Virus record (IMG/VR): IMGVR_UViG_3300027708_000026
Span: 1 to 64,000 of that record
DNA from: a virus
DNA: 64,000 nucleotides
Direction: 5' to 3' (one strand)
The notes under the pieces are model-generated. The model did no database searches. It saw nothing but the letters and a program-made list of their open reading frames with translations, and had not been told where the DNA came from. Position numbers and translations under genes: made by a program. This document shows, piece after piece, positions 15,947-24,001 of this stretch (within the stretch, counting starts at the first letter, position 1; the number at the start of each line of letters is the position of its first letter).

Positions 15947-16171
15947 ATGGAAAATCAAGAACACGCACAAATGCCCGAGCAAGCTGTCGAAGCTGCTCAG
16001 CAACCACAATTAAGCATCAACGATTTGCAAAATTTGCGCTCGATTGTTGATACAGCAGTTCGTCGAGGTGCGTTTGCTGCTAACGAAATGTCTGCTGTTG
16101 GTGCAGCTTACGATCGAGTCAATGCATTCTTGAATGCAGTTGCTCCCCCAAATGAAACACCCGCTGCCTAA
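15947..16171 (+). CDS. small acidic helical protein, unknown
   Basis: The ATG has AAAGGA about 7 bases upstream. The 74-residue product has a Gln/Ala-rich start, then a conserved-looking helical domain (LSINDLQNLRSIVDTAVRR; AANEMSAVGAAYDRVNAFL). Such two-helix proteins occur in many T4-like phages without known function. Confidence 0.7.
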   Translation: MENQEHAQMPEQAVEAAQQPQLSINDLQNLRSIVDTAVRRGAFAANEMSAVGAAYDRVNAFLNAVAPPNETPAA

Positions 16172-16183
16172 AAGGAGTATAGA

Positions 16184-16816
16184 ATGGCTAGAGAATTAAA
16201 ACACATCGGAAAGATGATCAACAATGACGTTAAGGTTATTGTTGCTTATCGTACACTTCCGGGAGATCCATCAAGTGCGTTAGTCATTGGAACTAACAAC
16301 TTAGGTGATGCATATCACGACGCATTGATGAATTTATTGCAAGATGTCAGCGGACAGCAAGTAAACGAATTTGCAGATATCATGGCCGTTCGACAATTTC
16401 CGGATGGCAGTAATATGCTAGAATGGTGCCACACTAGAGGACAACTTAAAAAAGTTCCTACTAAATTGGTAATGATGACTCCAACCAACCAAGCATCAAT
16501 TCTTTTAGAAGATCTCAATAAGATAATTGCTGAACAAAGAGGTATCACTGTCGATGAACTTGCAGTAAATGATGGGACTCAAAAGAAGAAACCCGCTGCT
16601 AAAAAAGATGACACTACTCGCACTACCAGTTCTAGTGTAAATGAGGACGGCGCAACTTCTACACCTTCACAAGAAATCGTATCAGAAAGTTTAACTCCCA
16701 CTCAAATGAGAGCCAGGGCTGATAAATTGTTCAAAGATGCTCAGCAGTTACGTAAACAGGCCGATGCCATTGATCCTCCAAAGAGTAAGAAAAAATCTCT
16801 AACTGTGGAAGCATAA
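16184..16816 (+). CDS. unknown protein with a folded N-terminal domain and disordered tail
   Basis: The 210-residue protein follows a strong AAGGAG site. Residues 1-120 look folded (VIVAYRTLPGDPSSALVIG; LNKIIAEQRGITVDEL). After that comes a low-complexity Lys/Ala and Ser/Thr-rich linker, then a final helix with a Lys-rich end. I do not recognise the family. It lies just ahead of thymidylate synthase, with 3 bases between them. Confidence 0.68.
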   Translation: MARELKHIGKMINNDVKVIVAYRTLPGDPSSALVIGTNNLGDAYHDALMNLLQDVSGQQVNEFADIMAVRQFPDGSNMLEWCHTRGQLKKVPTKLVMMTPTNQASILLEDLNKIIAEQRGITVDELAVNDGTQKKKPAAKKDDTTRTTSSSVNEDGATSTPSQEIVSESLTPTQMRARADKLFKDAQQLRKQADAIDPPKSKKKSLTVEA

Positions 16817-16819
16817 TTA

Positions 16820-17704
16820 ATGTCACAATCGGAAAAAGTTTATCTCGACTGTCTAAAAAATATCTTGGAGAACGGCGACGATCGACCAGATCGCACAGGT
16901 GTAGGAACACGGAGTCTTTTTGGATTGCAAATGAAATTTGATTTGCAAGAAGGCTTCCCCGCTGTCACTACTAAGAAATTGGCCTGGAAAGCGGTTGTCT
17001 CCGAACTCCTATGGTTTTTAGAAGGTAGTTCAGATGAAAGCCGATTGAGACAAATATTATACGGTGATCGACACAATGATCAAAAAACCATATGGACTGA
17101 TAATCTTAAAGATCCAAAATGGACAGAAAAGCGTTATCAAAGGAACCCTTCCGATCTAGGTAGAATCTATGGTGTTCAATGGCGCAAGTGGCGTAAACCA
17201 CTTATTCGAATCAATAAGGTTATATTGCAAAATCATGATCAATTGTTAGAATTGATACAGGGTATTAAAGACGATCCCTATGGTCGCAGACATATCATGA
17301 CTGCGTGGAATCCAGGAGAAATTGAATTTATGGCACTTCCGCCTTGCCATATGTTTTGTCAATTCTATATTTGTAACGGGCGAATCAGCTGCCATATGTA
17401 TCAACGTAGTGCGGATATGTTTTTAGGTGTTCCCTTTAACATAGCATCATATGCATTACTTACTCACATGGTTGCACAAGTATGTAATCTAACAGCAGAC
17501 GAATTGATAATCTCATTTGGTGACGCACACATCTACAAAAATCACTTCGATCAGGTCAAAGAGCAACTAATTCGTAAGCCCTTTGATTCACCAGTTTTGA
17601 AATTAAATTCCGAAATTAGTGTAATCACAGAATTTGGAATGGAAGATATTGGATTAATTGACTATCAATTTCACGATGCCATAAAAGCACCAATGGCTGT
17701 CTAA
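16820..17704 (+). CDS. thyA: thymidylate synthase
   Basis: ThyA makes dTMP from dUMP with methylene-tetrahydrofolate. The 294-residue protein has DRTGVGTRSLFG (folate/phosphate site), YGVQWRKW, the catalytic PPCHMFCQFY, RSADMFLGVPFNIASYALL and GDAHIYKNH. The Asn in PFNIASY is the residue that selects dUMP; dCMP hydroxymethylases of T4 have Asp there. So this is a normal thymidylate synthase, and it gives no sign of a substituted pyrimidine. Its stop codon overlaps the stop of the minus-strand fibre gene. Confidence 0.96.
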   Translation: MSQSEKVYLDCLKNILENGDDRPDRTGVGTRSLFGLQMKFDLQEGFPAVTTKKLAWKAVVSELLWFLEGSSDESRLRQILYGDRHNDQKTIWTDNLKDPKWTEKRYQRNPSDLGRIYGVQWRKWRKPLIRINKVILQNHDQLLELIQGIKDDPYGRRHIMTAWNPGEIEFMALPPCHMFCQFYICNGRISCHMYQRSADMFLGVPFNIASYALLTHMVAQVCNLTADELIISFGDAHIYKNHFDQVKEQLIRKPFDSPVLKLNSEISVITEFGMEDIGLIDYQFHDAIKAPMAV

Positions 17705-18909
17705 ACTACTAGAATTTCAACTAGCCCACGGCCCTCGGATTGACTTTCGAGGGCTTTTCCTATTACAGCATTCGGATCATCACCCGGAGCCCATGCAGCA
17801 GCATATCCAGGAATATGACTAGTTACCACTAGTTCACCCTTAGTTATTTTGCCTGCAATTTTACAGGGAACACGGCCTTTTAACGCAATAAAAGGATGAG
17901 TTTCGTCAGTTCCTGCCTCAGAATTCATCATATAAGCCGGGTTTTTACTTACTGGTCCGATTACAGCAGTATTAGCATGTTGATTAGTAGTTGTAACTTC
18001 AGCAACTCCGCCAATAACTAATACGGTGCCTTCATCATAAACAGTATCAGCAGCATATCTTTCCGCCAAGTCAGCATACCTAGCAGAAGTGGCAGTGGCG
18101 TTCAATACCTGTGTAATGACATCATAACTGATAGTACCGGTAGTATACAACGGCTGTCCACCAGTACTGGTCGATACAAATGGAATATAGAATGTGCCAG
18201 ATGTAGCAGGATTAACTGTTACATTAGTTGATGTTGTAGACTTTAATGAGTCAGCAGCGGTTCCCCAAAAATACGTCGAATATAGTTGAGTTGATCCAGA
18301 GGCATCTGCATATTTTAAATTTATGCCTGTACGTATTCCATTAGAATAACCTTGGTATAAGTTCGATGCTAGTACAGGAACAAAATAGTGATCAGATATA
18401 ACAATCACTGGATCTTTTCCAACATATCCCGTTAATACTGGATACGATTTAGTATCGAGTGCCAGTACACTTTCCGGAGTCCAGTTTGCCACTGCTTCAA
18501 CTCCGGACACGGGGCCAACTACGGACCACGATGCTATAGTGCCAACCCATGCCTTTAATTGTTTATTACTCGAATCCCACCATAGGTCACCGTCGACTGG
18601 CGTCATGGTAAGGCTAGGGTCTGTTCTTTGATTTATTAGGTTTGCAATGCCTTTGAAATTTTTCCCATCATAGCACATGTTCAATCTTTTTGCCGACGAA
18701 CTATCAAACCATAACTGCCCAGTAACTGGCGAGACTGGTGCGGTAGAGCTGGAGAAATTTTCTAACAAATGATAAAAATTCTCATTTTGAGTTTGCCCAT
18801 AACCGCTGTAATTTTTTCCAACAAACGTCAAACTCGTAGAATTATCAACTGAACCATCTTCTACAGTTGCAACTGGTACACCGTTTGTGTTGTTTATGAT
18901 ATATGGCAT
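17701..18909 (-). CDS. tail fibre paralog A with chaperone-like C-terminal domain
   Basis: The 402-residue protein is the last gene of the tail block. Residues 1-75 carry a module shared with the three genes before it: FVGKN, YGQ, N-x-F, LLENF, then GQLWFDSS. A second W-type module follows (GDLWWDSSNKQLKAW). The end (from DLAERYAADTVYDEGTV, through HPFIALKGRVPCKI, to the last residue) resembles the C-terminal chaperone or autoproteolytic regions of phage fibres (peptidase G2 type). These proteins form the distal tail and bind the host surface. A minus-strand ribosome site lies in the 12-base gap upstream. Confidence 0.75.
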   Translation of the reverse strand: MPYIINNTNGVPVATVEDGSVDNSTSLTFVGKNYSGYGQTQNENFYHLLENFSSSTAPVSPVTGQLWFDSSSAKRLNMCYDGKNFKGIANLINQRTDPSLTMTPVDGDLWWDSSNKQLKAWVGTIASWSVVGPVSGVEAVANWTPESVLALDTKSYPVLTGYVGKDPVIVISDHYFVPVLASNLYQGYSNGIRTGINLKYADASGSTQLYSTYFWGTAADSLKSTTSTNVTVNPATSGTFYIPFVSTSTGGQPLYTTGTISYDVITQVLNATATSARYADLAERYAADTVYDEGTVLVIGGVAEVTTTNQHANTAVIGPVSKNPAYMMNSEAGTDETHPFIALKGRVPCKIAGKITKGELVVTSHIPGYAAAWAPGDDPNAVIGKALESQSEGRGLVEILVV

Positions 18910-18921
18910 TCTTTTTAACCT

Positions 18922-20502
18922 TTAAGTTTTGATAATTGGTAATAGTGCTATATTTGTAGGACGAGTTTCCGTTCCACCTACTGCACTAGTATAAAATTGT
19001 GGCTGATCGTAATCTGTTGATCCAGATCCACCAGATCCGTTAGTTCCTGGTACAGTTCCAAAATTTACATTAGTACCATTTTCTCCATATTGACCAATAT
19101 GTTGGTGACTTTTGAATGATTCACTTTGTAGTGATCCTATAGTCCTCGATGAATCAATTCCTTTTCCTAAGTCCAACGCCCTAACAAATTGTCCGCGTAG
19201 ATCCGGTAAATTAAATGTCTGCAAAGTCTGACCGTATGGGGTGGCGTCGCCTCCCAGTGATACCCAAAGATTATAATATGTACTCTTACTAACTGTTGCG
19301 CCGTTGGCTATCAGATATCCTGTAGGAGGGGTTGTACCAGCGTGGTATAAAATTGTCCCAGGAGGCACATTCACAAATGCGTTGATTTGAGACTGCAATG
19401 AAAAATCAGCGGCCTGTATTGCAGATAATGTCGATGCAATTGCCGAATCAATATACGTTTTAATTGCTTTCTGAGTTGATAATCTAGTGTCACTAACCGC
19501 AGATAGAGTACTATCTTTATCAATTACACTTATCGAATTATTAGTACTATCCGAAATAGTTGTAAATTTTAGAGTAGTTATTGTCGCATTATTTGATGTC
19601 ATAGAATTTGCGGCAACTGACCCCGCATCAAATACATCGCTGTAAACATGTGACCAATGCAGATCAGATGACCCTAGACTTGCACCGTAATCTGTAAGAG
19701 GTACTATTGTCCCGTTTACATTCCAGACACCTGTAATTTTTCCTGCGCTGCTATATAAGGTCGTTGCAGTCAATGTATTGACTGATATACCGCCATATGA
19801 ATCTCGTTCAACTATTGAATTTGCAAGTGCTGTTGTAGATGCAGATCTATAACTAGTTAGATTACCGCCAAGCAATGAATTTGATTGAGAACTAGTCGAC
19901 GCATACCCTTTTAACGTATATCCGGGGTTCATAGTTATGCCGGAAAATACATGCGGTATTCCGCTGATCGAATTATCGTACGATACATCAAAATCATCCG
20001 CACTTAGTACAGCAATAACAGTACCGTTCAATGTACATTTAATCACTGCATGACTAATACCCGATGCATCTTTTACAGATTCCGATGCCATTCTAGTTTT
20101 AGCAAAACCCGCAACTGCTTCTGGCCCGATAGTATCGAAAGTCGTACCGTTGTTTATCTTTAATTGATTAACTGTAGTGTCAAACCAAATATTTCCCAAA
20201 CGAGCTGATGGAGGGGTTGATGCAGAATATGTAACTACTGCCAAAGGTTCCCATAGTCCAACACTATAAACACTCAGCGAATTATTCGCACTATTATACC
20301 ATAATTGACCAGTTAGTGGATTAGACGGGGCAACACTATTGGCAAAATTTTCCAAGATATGTACAAAATCATTATTTTGGGCTTCCCCAAAATTAACAGA
20401 GTTTTTTCCAACAAGACTAATACTAGTATTAGACGTATCAACGACTCCATCTGCTAATTGGAATAAAGTTGTTCCGTTGGTTAAAGTTATTTTATATGAC
20501 AT
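18922..20502 (-). CDS. tail fibre paralog B with tail-collar domain
   Basis: The 526-residue protein starts with the shared module (LVGKN, FGEAQNNDF, LENFANS, GQLWYNS) and a second GNIWFDTTVNQLKI module. The middle is repetitive beta-sheet with Ser/Thr-rich strands. The C-terminal 150 residues contain a phage tail collar domain: PPGTILYHAGTTPPTGYLIANG, then FNLPDLRGQFVRALD and GSLQSESFKSHQH with a Gly/Ser-rich knob. That domain is known at the receptor-binding tip of many fibres. It is a good candidate for host recognition. Confidence 0.85.
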   Translation of the reverse strand: MSYKITLTNGTTLFQLADGVVDTSNTSISLVGKNSVNFGEAQNNDFVHILENFANSVAPSNPLTGQLWYNSANNSLSVYSVGLWEPLAVVTYSASTPPSARLGNIWFDTTVNQLKINNGTTFDTIGPEAVAGFAKTRMASESVKDASGISHAVIKCTLNGTVIAVLSADDFDVSYDNSISGIPHVFSGITMNPGYTLKGYASTSSQSNSLLGGNLTSYRSASTTALANSIVERDSYGGISVNTLTATTLYSSAGKITGVWNVNGTIVPLTDYGASLGSSDLHWSHVYSDVFDAGSVAANSMTSNNATITTLKFTTISDSTNNSISVIDKDSTLSAVSDTRLSTQKAIKTYIDSAIASTLSAIQAADFSLQSQINAFVNVPPGTILYHAGTTPPTGYLIANGATVSKSTYYNLWVSLGGDATPYGQTLQTFNLPDLRGQFVRALDLGKGIDSSRTIGSLQSESFKSHQHIGQYGENGTNVNFGTVPGTNGSGGSGSTDYDQPQFYTSAVGGTETRPTNIALLPIIKT

Positions 20503-20511
20503 ATCAATCCT

Positions 20512-21516
20512 TTAAGAAACTACCAACGGTATAACATTAACATATCCTGTTATTGAACTTACAGCAGTAACACCCGTATTACTATAAACTTCATATGGTT
20601 GCCAACTTATGCCGGTACCTGCACGATTAACCACTTTAAACCTTCTAAATTGATAAGCAGGCGTTTGTACTGGGTCAGTAAATTTACACATGACTTTTGC
20701 ATCCGCGCCAAGTGGAACCCCCACTTCGTTAGTTGCTGTGTTGGCTCTAACTGGAAACATGTTGGTCAATATATCAGAAATTTTTCTATTCTGTGCATTA
20801 TAACCTGTATATGTAGTGACGTCAGTTTGTCCAGCTACATCAAGCCAGGTAACATCAACGAAAGCTGACAAATAATTGCTGGTAAGTTGGCCTGTAGTTT
20901 TGATATCACCTAAAATGGTCAATCCGGCCACTAGAGTAGATGTAGTATCTGAATCGAAATAAATTTTAGAATCAGCCGATGTCAAACTAAAAGCTGAATT
21001 ACTTAATGCACCAACAGGTTTACCATAATTTTCTAATAGAATCACTTCCTGGGAATCCGACGAAGTACTGCTGATTATGGTATCAGACGGCATGACCCAC
21101 CCAGCACTACCAACTGATTTGGGAAATGCTGGACCTATCAAATAGGCTTGTTCTAAATTAAAAATGTTTAATTGATTTTTAGAAGAATCCCACCAAAAAT
21201 CTCCAGATGATAATAAGTTGGGTTGTGCGCTAGACACAAACGCGCCGCTTACTGATCTAAAACTACCGTTGTCATAAACTTGCAATTTACCAATAGTAGT
21301 GTCATACCATAGCTGCCCAGTTAATGGACTTCTAGGCGAATTGTTTGAATCGCTGGCAAAATTTTCTAAAAGTCGAACAAGATTATTGTTTAAATATTGT
21401 CCGTAATTAGACACATTCTTTCCAACTAAATCTAAACTGGATGAGGATTTATCTACCTTACCATCGACTAGTATAGTTAATGAAGTTCCATCAGAATTTA
21501 AAATAGAGTATGCCAT
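20512..21516 (-). CDS. tail fibre paralog C, no collar domain
   Basis: The 334-residue protein has the same N-terminal module (LVGKNVSNYGQ, LLENFAS, GQLWYD) and a GDFWWDSSKNQLNI module. The C-terminus ends in a beta domain with YQFRRFKVVNRAGTG and no collar signature. It may trimerise with or sit below the other paralogs. It is separated from its neighbours by 3 and 9 bases. Confidence 0.78.
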   Translation of the reverse strand: MAYSILNSDGTSLTILVDGKVDKSSSSLDLVGKNVSNYGQYLNNNLVRLLENFASDSNNSPRSPLTGQLWYDTTIGKLQVYDNGSFRSVSGAFVSSAQPNLLSSGDFWWDSSKNQLNIFNLEQAYLIGPAFPKSVGSAGWVMPSDTIISSTSSDSQEVILLENYGKPVGALSNSAFSLTSADSKIYFDSDTTSTLVAGLTILGDIKTTGQLTSNYLSAFVDVTWLDVAGQTDVTTYTGYNAQNRKISDILTNMFPVRANTATNEVGVPLGADAKVMCKFTDPVQTPAYQFRRFKVVNRAGTGISWQPYEVYSNTGVTAVSSITGYVNVIPLVVS

Positions 21517-21519
21517 TTT

Positions 21520-23337
21520 TTAGGTCTTTATTATGTATGTTAGGTAATTGGTGCCTATCTGTTTGGTCACCGATGTAGCTGTACTCAAATTTGGAACATT
21601 AAAATACGGAACAGCACCGCCATAGATAAAATTCCCCGTACTTTGATTTTGCAATGCATCTGCTAGATACGGATATTGACTCACCGTGTATGTTGCACCG
21701 TCACATGCTAACCAACCAGAAGGCACAACATTCCCACCATAGGGCATTATCATACCAGGTAAGTAAACTCCTGCATTTATTTGTGCTCTTGTAACTCGTT
21801 GTATTCCGGAATAGGCTGCTGAAGTCGATGTATCAATAGCAATAAATGTCATAGTATCAGAACATGTGGTAGCAACCTGTTGAGCTGATATCGCAGATGG
21901 GTCCAATGTTGTGCTAAATGTTGCTGTAGTGCCGCTGCCATAAAATGCAAAGTTGGTGGCAGTAACCTGACCAATCATTCTAAAGTTGCTAGCCTGGGCT
22001 AGCTGAGTTGCCGGTCCATTAAACACTCCAAAATATTGAGAGTCTACAGTTCCGAAAGATTTGGAATATACCCTATTGAATTTCTTTGAGCTTGATCCAA
22101 TATCATATAGTTCTGTGGTAGATGGTAAAATTGCAGATCCGGCTTTAGGAGTGCCGTTTGCATCCAACCAATTGACATATACTTGTCCGGAAACCGTAAT
22201 ATCATCGGCTAATACAATAGCACCCCCCACCATTAAATTGCTGCCAATTGTCGCTCCGCCAGCTACACTGAGTGCTGCGGATGATGTAGTAGTGATGGTT
22301 AAGGTATTCAAAATACGTGCGCTACCATAAACATCTAAATTAGGAGAATTTGCTGATGTGGTCGTATTAATTGCTACAACTTTATTAGAAATAACTAAAG
22401 TATCGTTTGGCAAATTATTCGTAGAACTTAATGTTTGTAGACGAATACTACCACCTGCTTTATTATTCAGTAAAATTCCATCCGATCCTAATTTGTAAAG
22501 CTGTACATATTCCGCTGCATCACCACCAAAAATATTAATTACTACTCCGTCTCGTCCTTGAGCACCTGCCTGATTACTATAATTAGGTGTACTGAACAAC
22601 ATCCTACCAGTGATAACTTGATTAGCAGAATTATCATCCTTTCTTAAGAAAGTAGATGCTGCATAAACACCACCTTGAATGGCCAGGGAGGATGCTGCTA
22701 ATGCGGTGCCCGCCAATAAGCCACCATTGTAAATGTTTATACCCGGGATTAATTGTCCAAATCCAGAAATAATAGGATTTGGAATAAAATTATCCATAGA
22801 AACAATAGATACGATTGTACCATCAACATAATTCTGTGTAATATAGTGAGGATTGCCTGTACTATCATTGACTATAGTATTGATTGATCCGTTAAGAGCA
22901 CCTTGCCTAACTTCACTGATCGCTATCCAACTTCCCGAACTATAAATGTTTAGTTGATTTAATTTAGTATTGACCCAAAGATCACCATTTTTCAATCTGC
23001 TATTTGTTGATGCGGGGTCAGTTGGTTGTTGATAGATTCCGTTAGCACTTGGCCAGCTAACTGCACCAGCAGAGCCGTCCATAATACGTAATACTTTGTT
23101 ATCAGGGTTGCTGGTATCATACCATAATTGTCCTTCGATCGGATTTGTCGGTGGCAGTGGACTAGCGAAATTTTCTAATAAATGCAAAAAATTAGTATCA
23201 ACTACTTGACCATAATTTGGATAACCTTTACCCACGAAGCTGAGGCTAGTGTCAACAGCATTAATGCCCGGTGGCATATCCGGAACCGCAATAGTAATGA
23301 TTTTGCTTGGATCGGAAAAACTAAGAGTATATGCCAT
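21520..23337 (-). CDS. tail fibre paralog D with C-terminal collar-like domain
   Basis: The longest of the four (605 residues) carries the shared N-terminal module (FVGKGYPNYGQ, LLENFAS, GQLWYD) and two W-modules. A long central beta region with IGSNLMVGGAIVLADD-type repeats follows. The end has a collar-like tip: MIMPYGGNVVPSGWLACDG and PYFNVPNLS. It is the first of the four to be transcribed. Confidence 0.82.
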   Translation of the reverse strand: MAYTLSFSDPSKIITIAVPDMPPGINAVDTSLSFVGKGYPNYGQVVDTNFLHLLENFASPLPPTNPIEGQLWYDTSNPDNKVLRIMDGSAGAVSWPSANGIYQQPTDPASTNSRLKNGDLWVNTKLNQLNIYSSGSWIAISEVRQGALNGSINTIVNDSTGNPHYITQNYVDGTIVSIVSMDNFIPNPIISGFGQLIPGINIYNGGLLAGTALAASSLAIQGGVYAASTFLRKDDNSANQVITGRMLFSTPNYSNQAGAQGRDGVVINIFGGDAAEYVQLYKLGSDGILLNNKAGGSIRLQTLSSTNNLPNDTLVISNKVVAINTTTSANSPNLDVYGSARILNTLTITTTSSAALSVAGGATIGSNLMVGGAIVLADDITVSGQVYVNWLDANGTPKAGSAILPSTTELYDIGSSSKKFNRVYSKSFGTVDSQYFGVFNGPATQLAQASNFRMIGQVTATNFAFYGSGTTATFSTTLDPSAISAQQVATTCSDTMTFIAIDTSTSAAYSGIQRVTRAQINAGVYLPGMIMPYGGNVVPSGWLACDGATYTVSQYPYLADALQNQSTGNFIYGGAVPYFNVPNLSTATSVTKQIGTNYLTYIIKT

Positions 23338-23339
23338 GA

Positions 23340-23984
23340 TTACATTCCAGTACTAAGACTTTGGACTCTAACTGTATAATCAATTTGAATCATACGATTT
23401 AAACTTTTCTGAACAGGATGAAAAATAACATGGGTTAAAAGATTCCCCATTCCTGGGCCATCAGGACTGTATCCCAGCAGCCCCAATTCATCAAATACGA
23501 ATGTGCCATTAGCGTCAGTGGCATTATCAAAAGCTGCCTGACCGGCGGGTTCTCCAAAATCAAGTAAACAACTCACTAGTATGTCACTATAACTTGTTCC
23601 TATTACATGTCGAACTTCCATAAAATTTCTAGCAGGATCTAAATCAGAAGTTTGTTTAGCATCGACAGTTTTATAGTAAGTTTGATTATATAGGCTAGAG
23701 TTAGTACCAACAACATTTGGTGTTAGGTATGTGATAATACCAGTATCATCAATCCTAGAACCGCCGTTGCCAAATGCCATTTCATAAATTGTTCCATATC
23801 CCTGATTGCTTAAACTTTGTGCCATGGCCAGACTAAAGTTTTCATAATGAATTGCATTACGTTTATCGATAAACACTTCTTTAGTTTGGGGGTCAAATAT
23901 CTTTATATGTCCTTGAACCCTGATATTTCCGTGTTCGTTGGGACGAGATTGCAAATGATTTGTCATAGTTGATGCCTGTTTCAT
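23340..23984 (-). CDS. tail or baseplate-associated structural protein, unknown
   Basis: I take the ATG at 23984 as the start (214 residues) because a TTG five codons upstream lies inside a late-promoter-like element. The sequence has IKIFDPQTKEVFIDKRNAIHYENF, then MAFGNGGSRIDDTG, a beta-type pattern as in phage structural proteins. It sits between the fibre genes and the collagen-like gene, so it probably joins fibres to the tail. Confidence 0.7.
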   Translation of the reverse strand: MKQASTMTNHLQSRPNEHGNIRVQGHIKIFDPQTKEVFIDKRNAIHYENFSLAMAQSLSNQGYGTIYEMAFGNGGSRIDDTGIITYLTPNVVGTNSSLYNQTYYKTVDAKQTSDLDPARNFMEVRHVIGTSYSDILVSCLLDFGEPAGQAAFDNATDANGTFVFDELGLLGYSPDGPGMGNLLTHVIFHPVQKSLNRMIQIDYTVRVQSLSTGM

Positions 23985-23988
23985 GAAA

Positions 23989-23996
23989 TATTTATC
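23989..23996 (-). promoter_or_regulatory. late-promoter-like GATAAATA, 4 bases before a start codon
   Basis: On the minus strand GATAAATA is followed by TTTC and then ATG (23984). It matches the T4 late -10 (TATAAATA) at 7 of 8 positions. Transcription from it would begin at about the start codon. Confidence 0.45.
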
Positions 23997-24001
23997 CAAT
24001 G

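Noticed and set aside
16820-17704. A dUMP or dCMP hydroxymethylase (hypermodified pyrimidine) instead of thymidylate synthase
   Set aside because: The substrate-selecting Asn in PFNIASY and the rest of the active site match normal ThyA.
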